5,199 nucleotides of DNA, from the NCBI GenBank assembly GCA_964651435.1, contig CAZYVU010000074.1:1-5199 (forward strand), given 5' to 3'. The stretch comes from CAZYVU01 sp964651435. Lineage in GTDB: Bacteria > Desulfobacterota > Syntrophorhabdia > Syntrophorhabdales > CAYQXL01. Positions 1 through 5,199 of this stretch are shown here, one piece after another (position 1 is the first letter of the stretch; each line of letters starts with the position of its first letter). A program made the translations under genes and the position numbers. A model generated the notes under the pieces. That model was not told where the DNA came from. It worked only from the letters and a program-made list of their open reading frames with translations, and did no database searches.

Positions 1-437
1 GTTCGCGCCGTCTGGCCTCCCATGCTGTGCGCTACAATGTGTATGGGGTGGTCGCTGTTCCATTGGGGGTAAAAACCTGTAAAGCAGCGACCGTACCGAA
101 GATGGCCTGCCGCCGCGCTATGCCCGGCACCATAATCGACGCAGCCCCCCTTGATCTGATAAAAAAGCTCGACGGCCCGGTCCCAGTTCGAGCTGAAAGG
201 CCCCACTGCAGCGGTAAAAAACTGCTGGTCGGAAAAGGATTTCTTTAGTGCCGACTCGATATCGCCATATCCACCCCAGTACCGGAAGCCCAGCCCCTCG
301 CTTCTGCCGAAGCCGGCGAAGCCGTGGACAAAAACGACGGGATAAGTGTTTGTCGCCCACGCCGCACCAATAAATCCCGCGGCACCGACACACAATCCCG
401 CCGCAACGGCGACACAGAGAAGGGGACGCAGTTTCAA
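1..437 (-). CDS. Exported zinc-site lipase, Geobacillus/Staphylococcus type (family I.5/I.6-like), N-terminal part only
   Basis: This is the first 145 residues of a secreted triacylglycerol lipase (alpha/beta hydrolase); the rest lies beyond the left edge. I read TTG at 437 as the start. TGA stands two codons upstream in frame, GGAGGGG lies 8 bases upstream, and the protein opens with a signal peptide (basic KLR, hydrophobic stretch, likely cleavage after AWA at residue 28). The mature start PVVFVHGF holds the oxyanion-hole HGF (38-40), then FRYWGG and SSNWDRA. The nucleophile elbow is AHSMGGQ with Ser138, the Ala-for-Gly variant seen in Geobacillus lipases. Asp86, His106 and His112 match in spacing the zinc ligands of those enzymes (D61, H81 and H87 of the mature proteins); the fourth ligand and the rest of the triad (Asp, His) would be off-window. 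It follows the adhesin-E-like gene by 35 bases, so co-transcription is likely. The family call is firm. The substrate is inferred and the total length is unknown. Confidence 0.88.
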   Translation of the reverse strand, partial: MKLRPLLCVAVAAGLCVGAAGFIGAAWATNTYPVVFVHGFAGFGRSEGLGFRYWGGYGDIESALKKSFSDQQFFTAAVGPFSSNWDRAVELFYQIKGGCVDYGAGHSAAAGHLRYGRCFTGFYPQWNSDHPIHIVAHSMGGQTAR

Positions 438-440
438 GGA

Positions 441-466
441 TCAGGCCCCTCCGTGGGCGGGCCTGA
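441..466 (-). repeat. Perfect 8-bp inverted repeat (hairpin) over the lipase ribosome binding site
   Basis: TCAGGCCC (441-448) and GGGCCTGA (459-466) are exact reverse complements around a 10-base loop. The hairpin lies in the 35-base gap between the adhesin-E-like stop and the lipase start. In the minus-strand RNA the Shine-Dalgarno bases fall partly in the loop and partly in the downstream arm. No U-run follows, so an intrinsic terminator is unlikely. A structure that limits lipase translation, or a partial processing signal within the transcript, is more plausible. The repeat is seen directly; the function is inferred. Confidence 0.6.
446..452 (-). promoter_or_regulatory. Ribosome binding site of the lipase (decides its TTG start)
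   Basis: On the minus strand GGAGGGG stands 8 bases before TTG at 437. No ATG or GTG gives a signal-peptide-bearing start, and an in-frame TGA lies immediately upstream, so this site fixes the start. It overlaps the loop and right arm of the inverted repeat at 441-466. Confidence 0.7.
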
Positions 467-472
467 CACACT

Positions 473-934
473 TCACCTCCTGGGCTGCTTTGAGCAGACA
501 GCGCTCTGAAGGTGATCGACAACCGTTTTCGGTGGTATCTGCGTCCATTCGTATTTCATCTCTTCCGGGGTTTCATCCGTTCGAATGACCTTACCGTCGG
601 CGTCGTAATGCGATATGGAGATAACCTGGAATTGGCTCCGGGCACAGTTGATGATGTATACGCTCTGCAGGTAATTGAGGCGCTGGAGCTCCGATGCCGG
701 CAGTTCATCCTTGAGGCCCGCCTCAATAATGGTCTTTCGTTGTTTTGCGGAAGGAATCAGCTTCGTAGAAACCTTTACCGAATCCTTGGAGGGCCGGCTG
801 ATGCCCGACTTGTCGTAGTACTCCTTGCTGCCATCGCCCGTTTCCACGAGAAACACCCAGTCCGCAGCTTCTGCTGCTGCGTAAGATGCTGAAAATAAAC
901 CAATAAATACCAGTAAAGCCACCAATATCTTCAT
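473..934 (-). CDS. Small exported protein, surface-adhesin protein E-like
   Basis: A 153-residue protein. The ATG at 934 is chosen because GGAGGT sits 5 bases upstream and the product then begins with a clear signal peptide (MKILVALLVFIGLF, small residues ASYAAAEA, cleavage around residues 19-24). The frame is open further upstream, but that extension is Arg/Gly/Trp-rich and unlike coding sequence. The mature part opens with DWVFL and KEYYD, followed by beta-rich segments around YIINCARSQF and SISHYDADGKV, then IPPKTVVDHL. Cys97 and Cys147 are the only cysteines and could form a disulfide. This order (W..., YYD, central Cys, YD.DG, IPP, final Cys) resembles the surface-adhesin protein E family, whose members are small exported domains of mostly unknown role. 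It probably acts in the periplasm or outside the cell. It leads the lipase by 35 bases. The family assignment is from pattern memory and moderate; export is well supported. Confidence 0.82.
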   Translation of the reverse strand: MKILVALLVFIGLFSASYAAAEAADWVFLVETGDGSKEYYDKSGISRPSKDSVKVSTKLIPSAKQRKTIIEAGLKDELPASELQRLNYLQSVYIINCARSQFQVISISHYDADGKVIRTDETPEEMKYEWTQIPPKTVVDHLQSAVCSKQPRR

Positions 935-953
935 GATTACCTCCGGTCCGTCA

Positions 954-983
954 ACTATAGCAGAGGATACCCCTGTGGTGCAA
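954..983 (-). promoter_or_regulatory. Candidate sigma-70 promoter for the adhesin-E-like/lipase unit
   Basis: On the minus strand TTGCAC (983-978) is followed after 18 bases by TATAGT (959-954), a five-of-six match to the -10 consensus. Transcription would start near 947, giving a leader of about 13 bases that just contains the GGAGGT site. The -35 box matches only three of six positions. I see no strong terminator between the helicase stop (1099) and here, so read-through from the helicase is also possible. Confidence 0.4.
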
Positions 984-1098
984 GGACCCGCAAGCTGATT
1001 CCACCGCCCATTTTGTAGTCTCTGCTCTGCGGCACAGCGCCAAGGCCCCGCCCCTTGTACCAGTCCGACGCGCGCAGCCTCCACCACTGCCCGGGCGA

Positions 1099-2490
1099 CT
1101 ACCGTCGCCTGCCGGGACCGAACGATCTGGGTCGGGCCCTCTTCTTCTGCATCTTGATCTGTGCCGCCATGCGGTCCGTCTCCTTCTCGTAGGCCTTTCC
1201 GACCTCGTCCATGAGAATCTTTAGGAGCGCCGAAGCAACGTCAAGGGATGCGTAGTCCTCTTCCAGAACCGGCTCGATAAGGCGCTCGTACTGATCCAGG
1301 CCTCCGGCGTCGATAAGGCCCTTAGCCCTTTCAAGAAATCCCGACGCCTTCGTCCCTTCCACATCGGCAATGGAAGGGACCTTGCTATGCTCGATCTTTA
1401 TGGCGGCGTAGCTTTCGATCTCGCGGAGCATATGTATTTCCGAGCCCACTACAAAGGTAAAGGCCTGACCGCTCTTGCCCGCCCGCGCTGTCCTGCCTAT
1501 GCGGTGAACATAGTATTCTTCATCCTGGGGCATATCGAAGTTGAACACGGCCTCAATGTTTTCAATATCAAGGCCCCTCGCCGCTACATCTGTGGCCACC
1601 AATATGTCGGAGCGGTTACGCTTAAATTTTTCCATTGCCTGCAACCTCTGAACCTGGGTCATGTCGCCATGCAGACCCTGGGCGAGGTAGGCCCGGGCAT
1701 CAAGCTGTGCAACAACCTGGTCCACCTTCCTCTTCGTGTTGCAGAAGACCAGCGACGATTTCAGGCCATACATATCGATGATGCGGCAGAGCACATCCAG
1801 CTTTGACGACTCTCTTACCTCAAAATAGAACTGTTCCACGTTGGGAACGGTCAGTTGTTTATGGACGACCTTGACAAGTTCCGGGTCTCTTTGATAGGTC
1901 TTCGTAAGATTGAGGATTGGCCCCGGCATGGTGGCCGAAAAAAGCAGGGTCTGCCTCTCCTCGGGGATGTGCTGGAGTATTGTTTCCACATCGTCGATAA
2001 AACCCATATTGAGCATCTCGTCGGCTTCGTCAAGCACAACGGTCCTCACGTTTTCCAGCCGCAGCGTTCCTCTCCGAATGTGGTCGATGGTGCGGCCCGG
2101 CGTGCCGATAATGACGTGTGCGCCTGCCTTGAGCGTCCGTATCTGTCGGTCTATGGGCTGCCCCCCGTAAACGGGCAACACCGTTACATCCTTCTTGTGT
2201 TTGAGGGCCTCCTGCAACTCCTGGGCCACCTGTATAGCCAGTTCGCGGGTGGGGCAAAGGATAACCGCCTGTGGCTTCCTCACCTTGGCGTTAACGGAAT
2301 CGAGAACGGGCAAACCGAAGGCAAGTGTTTTTCCCGTACCCGTCTGTGCCTGGCCTATAATGTCTCGCCCCTGCACGATAAAGGGAATGGCCTTCGCCTG
2401 GATGGGGGTCATCTCCTCAAAGCCCATTTCGCGAACGGCCTTCAGCAGCTCCTTCGATATCGGCAGATTGTCAAATTTTTCTGTTTCCAT
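1099..2490 (-). CDS. DEAD-box ATP-dependent RNA helicase (CshA/DeaD-type)
   Basis: A complete 463-residue cytoplasmic helicase that would use ATP to unwind short RNA duplexes, typically in ribosome assembly, mRNA turnover or cold adaptation. All core motifs are present in order: Q motif (F6, then MGFEEMTPIQ at 22-31), Walker A AQTGTGKT (48-55), PTRELA (80-85), GG (109-110), TPGR (130-133), DEAD (154-157), SAT (185-187), the second RecA domain with LVFCNT (247-252), TDVAARGLD (300-308) and HRIGRTARAG (329-338). Residues about 385-440 form a helical C-terminal region like the accessory domain of CshA/Hera-type enzymes. I see no DbpA-type RNA-binding domain. The last 18 residues are strongly basic (KKRARPR...GRRR), a likely nonspecific RNA-binding tail. 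ATG at 2490 has GAGG 7 bases upstream. The gene stands alone, 181 bases after the HD-GYP gene and 164 before the adhesin-E-like gene. The exact subfamily is not resolved. Confidence 0.97.
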   Translation of the reverse strand: METEKFDNLPISKELLKAVREMGFEEMTPIQAKAIPFIVQGRDIIGQAQTGTGKTLAFGLPVLDSVNAKVRKPQAVILCPTRELAIQVAQELQEALKHKKDVTVLPVYGGQPIDRQIRTLKAGAHVIIGTPGRTIDHIRRGTLRLENVRTVVLDEADEMLNMGFIDDVETILQHIPEERQTLLFSATMPGPILNLTKTYQRDPELVKVVHKQLTVPNVEQFYFEVRESSKLDVLCRIIDMYGLKSSLVFCNTKRKVDQVVAQLDARAYLAQGLHGDMTQVQRLQAMEKFKRNRSDILVATDVAARGLDIENIEAVFNFDMPQDEEYYVHRIGRTARAGKSGQAFTFVVGSEIHMLREIESYAAIKIEHSKVPSIADVEGTKASGFLERAKGLIDAGGLDQYERLIEPVLEEDYASLDVASALLKILMDEVGKAYEKETDRMAAQIKMQKKRARPRSFGPGRRR

Positions 2491-2540
2491 TGCTGATCCT
2501 CGCGTTTCAGTAAGTTCGCAGAACCACCGGGCCCCTTATT

Positions 2541-2571
2541 CGAGAAGCGGCGACCTTTCCGCCGCCTCACG
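2541..2571 (-). repeat. Strong hairpin in the helicase leader
   Basis: In the minus-strand RNA, arms 2571-2560 and 2552-2541 pair. The core is GCGGCG/CGCCGC around a 7-base loop (GAAAGGU), extended by a G-U, A-U and G-C pair, one U-U mismatch, then two more G-C pairs. It ends 50 bases before the helicase ATG. No U-run follows, so it is not a normal intrinsic terminator, and it lies 97 bases beyond the HD-GYP stop. A structured 5' leader, as known for some cold-inducible RNA helicase genes, is possible. That role is inference. Confidence 0.5.
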
Positions 2572-2671
2572 TTCGCCGGCAAACAAACCCCACACATGCG
2601 GCGGCCACGATCCTGCACCTTCCGTTTTAGCAAAGATTACTTCGTCTGTTGAGGGAATGCAACGGGAAAAC

Positions 2672-4066
2672 CTATTCGAGCTCAAACCCCTTCTCTCGAA
2701 AGAGCCGGAGGCATGCCTCTACCACGTCCGAATCGTAGAGGGCGCCCTTGCTTCTTTCAATCTCCTCGAGGGCCGCCCGTATTCCGAGGGTAGGCCTGTA
2801 AGGCCGGTGGGAAGCAATGGCCTCGACCACGTCGGCAACTGCCAGGATGCGCGCCTCGAGAAGCATTTGCTCTTTTGTGAGGCCTTGGGGGTATCCTGAC
2901 CCATCGATCCTCTCGTGATGTTGCAGAACGATCTCGGCAATGGGATAGGGAAGGTCAACGTCCTTCAGAATCTCGTAGCCGGCTTGGGGGTGAACCTGAA
3001 TAAGGCTGCGCTCCATATCTTTTAATATCCCCGGCTTGCTCAGTATCTCCGCCGGGACGGACATCTTTCCTATGTCATGGATGCTTGCCGCCATTCTGAT
3101 GTTGTCCGTCGTCTCTGCCGGCAGCATCATTTCCTGGGCTATTGAACGGGCTAGGCTTGACACCCGGCGCTGGTGGCCGGCCGTGTAGGGGTCCCGCGTC
3201 TCTACCGTCAGGCTCATGGCCTGTATGGTACCCGCCAGGCTTTTGCGCAGCCTCTCGGCCGTCTGCTTCAGCTCTTCCTCCGCCTGCTTGCGCCCCGTAA
3301 TGTCCTTGCAGGCGCCGTAGAGCACGTGGGTCGCTTCCCCCTGCTCCTCGACGGTGCATCGGGAGAAGGCCTGCACCCACCGCACGCCCCCGTCCTGACG
3401 GACGATACGAAGCTCGCAGTCGCTCGTCATCCCATGAGCGAGGTCAAGTATGTTTTCCGTAAATGTCGCGAGAGAGTCGGCGTGAACAATGTGTTTCCAG
3501 CACCCGAAGGCCTTTATCTCCTCTGCCGAATATCCGGTTATCTGCTCGACGGCACCTGCTATCCAGGTAATTATGTAATCCCCGGCAGGGGGCTTCCTGC
3601 AAGAATAGACAAAGTCTGTAATTGTTTCCGATATATGCCGGTACCGCTTTTCGCTCTCCACAAGCGCTTCTTCCATCTGTCTGCGCTCCGTGATGTCGGC
3701 AAGAAAATTGAGCGTTGCGGGCTTGCCCTCCCACGGAACGGCGACGGTCCGCAATTCCACCCACTTCGTTGCTCCGCCCCGGTCAATGACCCTGAAAGGG
3801 TATACGGCAGGCGCCGATTGGCCCTCAATCCTTTTTCTGTACCGGTCCAGCACCATGGCACGATCGTCCGGATGGATCAGTTCCGTAAACGGACTGGAGG
3901 CCAACATCTCGTCGGAGTAACCGATAATAGACTTTGCTACAGGGTTCGCAAATTTTATCACCCCCTCCTGGGCGATAAATATTGCTTCCGCCGCATTCTC
4001 GACAATGAGGCGGTATCTTTCGTCATTTTCGTCGACCCGTTCAGGTCTCTGTGGGGCATCATCCAT
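2672..4066 (-). CDS. PAS-PAS-HD-GYP protein, predicted cyclic-di-GMP phosphodiesterase
   Basis: A complete 464-residue soluble sensor-effector with no membrane segment. Two PAS/PAC units come first (about 13-130, ending FLADITERRQ; about 136-262, ending GACKDITGRKQ). A short coiled linker (about 260-280) leads to an HD-GYP domain (about 282-460). The domain's metal-binding pattern is intact: His298 in YTAGHQRRV, His330-Asp331 in HDIGK, His359 in VHPQAGYEIL, His383-His384 and Asp412 in ADVVEAI, with the signature HHERIDGSGYP at 383-393. HD-GYP enzymes hydrolyse c-di-GMP to pGpG or GMP, so this protein should lower c-di-GMP when its PAS domains sense a signal; their ligand cannot be read from sequence. 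Tyr294, four residues before His298, is not Glu, which fits a two-metal rather than a three-metal site (inference). ATG at 4066 has GAAGG 9 bases upstream. The gene diverges from the sigma-region-4 gene across a shared regulatory region. Confidence 0.95.
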   Translation of the reverse strand: MDDAPQRPERVDENDERYRLIVENAAEAIFIAQEGVIKFANPVAKSIIGYSDEMLASSPFTELIHPDDRAMVLDRYRKRIEGQSAPAVYPFRVIDRGGATKWVELRTVAVPWEGKPATLNFLADITERRQMEEALVESEKRYRHISETITDFVYSCRKPPAGDYIITWIAGAVEQITGYSAEEIKAFGCWKHIVHADSLATFTENILDLAHGMTSDCELRIVRQDGGVRWVQAFSRCTVEEQGEATHVLYGACKDITGRKQAEEELKQTAERLRKSLAGTIQAMSLTVETRDPYTAGHQRRVSSLARSIAQEMMLPAETTDNIRMAASIHDIGKMSVPAEILSKPGILKDMERSLIQVHPQAGYEILKDVDLPYPIAEIVLQHHERIDGSGYPQGLTKEQMLLEARILAVADVVEAIASHRPYRPTLGIRAALEEIERSKGALYDSDVVEACLRLFREKGFELE

Positions 4067-4171
4067 GACGGCCTGCCTTCACCTATCTGTCAGGTATCCA
4101 TACTTCTATTCTTTCGTTAGCCTGCGATTTCTTAACTCCCACATACCACATTGTAATTAATAGCCTTTTTT

Positions 4172-4177
4172 AGCATA
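4172..4177 (-). promoter_or_regulatory. Possible -10 element for the HD-GYP gene
   Basis: On the minus strand TATGCT (4177-4172) matches four of six positions of the -10 consensus. It lies at exactly the mirror position of the plus-strand TATAGT about the centre of the TGTGA-N6-TCACA site. Transcription would start near 4165, placing the operator centre at -41.5 and leaving a leader of about 98 bases. No -35 box is visible, as expected for an activator-dependent promoter. TACAAT (4155-4150) is a competing -10 candidate. Confidence 0.3.
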
Positions 4178-4198
4178 CTACCTTTCACGAAAAACGGG

Positions 4199-4214
4199 TG
4201 TGATAGACATCACA
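4199..4214. promoter_or_regulatory. CRP/FNR-family operator, perfect TGTGA-N6-TCACA
   Basis: TGTGA (4199-4203), spacer TAGACA, TCACA (4210-4214): both half-sites match the CRP consensus exactly. HcpR-type regulators of sulfate reducers use nearly the same motif, so the regulator could be CRP-like or HcpR-like. The site lies between the divergent HD-GYP and sigma-region-4 genes. Its centre (4206.5) is 41.5 bases upstream of the start inferred from TATAGT at 4236-4241, the classic geometry of a class II activator site. Confidence 0.75.
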
Positions 4215-4230
4215 TCCACCGTGTGCTTTC

Positions 4231-4241
4231 TGGTATATAGT
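4231..4241 (+). promoter_or_regulatory. -10 region of the sigma-region-4 gene promoter
   Basis: TGGTATATAGT contains TATAGT (4236-4241, five of six to consensus) and, overlapping it, an extended -10 reading TGG-TATATA (4231-4239). No recognisable -35 box lies 16-18 bases upstream; the CRP-type site occupies that place. Expected start is near 4248 (or 4246), with a leader of about 86 bases before ATG at 4334. Confidence 0.5.
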
Positions 4242-4333
4242 AATTTTAACGAGCCGACTTCTGCATATGTGTGGGAGGATAGTCCGGAGCACTTAGAAGA
4301 AAGAAGGCTCAAGGCGACGGGAAGCGAGAGATT

Positions 4334-4795
4334 ATGGACAACGGGAGTCCCGATCCGGTTTTTTACAGCTTTGAGGCGCTCTGCCGGAAGCAGACGCCGG
4401 GCATCTGCGGCGCCGAGATGCTGTCGTACGTCCCCGATTTTGTTCTTCACGAGGCCCAAAGAGCCCTTGCTTCAGCCCTTGGAAAGCTGGCGCCTCGGGA
4501 AAGAGACATCATAGAACGCCGGTTCGGCCTCTCCGCCGACGGCCAAATGACCGTCGGCAGCATAGCATCAAAGTGGGGCTTGACGAACGAGCGCGTTCGA
4601 CAGATTACCCGGATGGCCATTGTCAAGCTTCGCCATCTCATGGCCCAACAATATGGGGCAAGACACGGCCTACTGCTTCAACTGGACATCCCCGAGGACA
4701 TCGGTGTCGACATGTGCTCCAGGATGGCATTCCACCCCCAGCTCTGGTCCCTCCTCACCGCCGACGCAGAGTTGCGTTTCGAGAACTCTCCCTAA
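4334..4795 (+). CDS. Stand-alone sigma-70 region 4 protein, putative transcription regulator
   Basis: A 153-residue protein whose residues about 42-104 match sigma-70 region 4, the part of a sigma factor that binds the -35 element and the RNA polymerase beta flap. LAPRERDIIERRFGL (52-66) corresponds to the conserved LTPREE...R.RFG segment of RpoD. The helix-turn-helix follows as MTVGSIASKWGLTNERVRQI (72-91), then the basic ITRMAIVKLRHLM. No region 2 or 3 precedes it: the first 41 residues are unrelated, and an in-frame TAG near 4283 with no start codon after it excludes a longer protein. The C-terminal 45 residues are unrecognised. It cannot be a full sigma factor. It may act as a co-regulator, an anti-sigma-like competitor, or the region-4 half of a split sigma (compare SigO-RsoA of Bacillus). 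The ribosome binding site is weak (GAGAG 3 bases from ATG). It is divergent from the HD-GYP gene and probably activator-dependent. Confidence 0.85.
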   Translation: MDNGSPDPVFYSFEALCRKQTPGICGAEMLSYVPDFVLHEAQRALASALGKLAPRERDIIERRFGLSADGQMTVGSIASKWGLTNERVRQITRMAIVKLRHLMAQQYGARHGLLLQLDIPEDIGVDMCSRMAFHPQLWSLLTADAELRFENSP

Positions 4796-5199
4796 TCGTT
4801 CTTTTCAAGGGCAAGGCTGCTCCCAGCCGGAAGGACATCATAATCCGAGACAATGTGGGGTTATGGTTATGGTTATGAAGAAAATCGTCACGAGTCGGGC
4901 CCACCCAGAAGCATTATTGGAAGCAGCTCGGCGTTGAGCTTGGTCACCGCTTGCTGGAGGGTTATCAGGACTGCGTTTTTCGCCTATCTCGTTGCCTGTC
5001 GGCCCGTCGAGGCATTGATCCATTTGGCGAGCGGAACCGCTCACAAGTCTGTCGGCCCAAAGATATGCCACATCGTCGCAGCGGAACAGGGAGCCCCTTT
5101 TCTCCATAAGGGGAGACGGGCAATGCCGTCAGGGTCGAAACGTGAAACCCGGAGAACGTATTCTTAATGCGTTACATGGGGTGGGTGAAGGGTCTCGAA
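4796..5199. other. 404-base stretch without a convincing gene
   Basis: I see no supported gene here. Plus-strand frames begin without ribosome binding sites and read as low-complexity or Arg/Ser-rich peptides. One minus-strand frame (5163-4888) reads rather protein-like but is cut by TGA at 5043 and TAG at 4986, so it is at best a decayed remnant. Short hairpins are present: GGCTG/CAGCC (4815-4828), CCCCTT/AAGGGG (5094-5113) and GACGG/CCGTC (5115-5130). None has a T-run that would make it a terminator. A weak plus-strand start at 5167 (ATG, with GGAG 12 bases upstream) would run off the window after 11 codons. An unrecognised structured RNA cannot be excluded. Confidence 0.5.
4859..4876 (+). 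repeat. Three tandem GGTTAT hexamers
   Basis: GGTTAT is repeated exactly three times without interruption, 63 bases after the sigma-region-4 stop. It is too short to assign a function; a slippage-prone microsatellite is the simplest reading. Confidence 0.6.

Noticed and set aside
118..522. 134-codon minus-strand open frame overlapping the lipase
   Set aside because: It is a shifted frame of the lipase and of the adhesin-E-like gene's end. The true frame, starting at TTG 437, shows the HGF, SSNWDRA and AHSMGG motifs.
935..1087. N-terminal extension of the adhesin-E-like protein to ATG 1087
   Set aside because: The extra 51 residues are unlike coding sequence and have no ribosome binding site. 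Starting at 934 gives GGAGGT spacing and a standard signal peptide.
1855..2496. 213-codon plus-strand open frame opposite the helicase
   Set aside because: It lies wholly antisense to a helicase with all motifs intact. It is an antisense shadow with no family signature.
3173..4120. 315-codon plus-strand open frame opposite the HD-GYP gene
   Set aside because: It is a long but antisense frame over well-defined PAS and HD-GYP domains, with no recognisable domain of its own.
4200..4514. Plus-strand frame starting inside the CRP-type site
   Set aside because: It overlaps the operator, the -10 region and the sigma-region-4 gene in another frame, has no ribosome binding site and no motif.
4815..4828. 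Hairpin GGCTG/CAGCC as terminator of the sigma-region-4 gene
   Set aside because: The stem is only five pairs and is not followed by a T-run, so it is too weak to call a terminator.
4838..5107. 89-codon minus-strand open frame downstream of the sigma-region-4 gene
   Set aside because: There is no ribosome binding site at ATG 5107, the C-terminal part is low-complexity (ITITIT from the hexamer repeat), and no family resemblance is seen.
4853..5167. 104-codon plus-strand open frame after the sigma-region-4 gene
   Set aside because: It starts inside the hexamer repeat (YGYGY), has no ribosome binding site and shows no domain.
5094..5199. Possible start of a group II intron or other structured RNA at the right edge
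   Set aside because: Several short hairpins and purine-rich stretches are present, but I cannot match them to conserved intron or RNA-family sequences, and the region runs off the window.

Overview
This window looks like a piece of bacterial chromosome, moderately GC-rich. The genes are typical of an environmental Gram-negative bacterium with heavy signalling capacity. A deltaproteobacterial-type (Desulfobacterota-like) host is my tentative guess, from a PAS-PAS-HD-GYP protein, a surface-adhesin-E-like secreted protein and a TGTGA-N6-TCACA CRP/FNR-type operator. No marker gene here settles the taxonomy. There are no tRNA or rRNA genes, insertion sequences or CRISPR arrays that I can support.

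Layout: four genes lie on the minus strand and one on the plus strand, the latter divergent from the right-hand minus gene. In minus-strand order they are: a cytoplasmic PAS-PAS-HD-GYP protein, a predicted cyclic-di-GMP phosphodiesterase (4066-2672); a 463-residue DEAD-box RNA helicase (2490-1099); a 153-residue exported protein resembling the surface-adhesin protein E family (934-473); and the first 145 residues of an exported, zinc-site-containing lipase of the Geobacillus/Staphylococcus type (437 to the left edge). On the plus strand, 4334-4795 encodes a 153-residue protein whose only recognisable domain is a sigma-70 region 4.

How they may work together: the adhesin-E-like gene and the lipase are separated by only 35 bases and probably form one transcript for two secreted proteins. 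The lipase appears to start at TTG, and a perfect 8-bp inverted repeat folds over its ribosome binding site. The HD-GYP gene and the sigma-region-4 gene diverge from a 267-bp AT-rich intergenic region. That region carries a perfect TGTGA-N6-TCACA operator centred 41.5 bases upstream of the inferred start of the plus-strand transcript. A weaker -10-like hexamer on the minus strand lies at exactly the mirror position. This suggests one CRP/FNR-family activator controlling both a c-di-GMP-degrading enzyme and a small transcription regulator, and it is the most interesting part of the window.

The right-hand 404 bases (4796-5199) hold no convincing gene: only short hairpins, a three-copy hexamer repeat and reading frames broken by stops.
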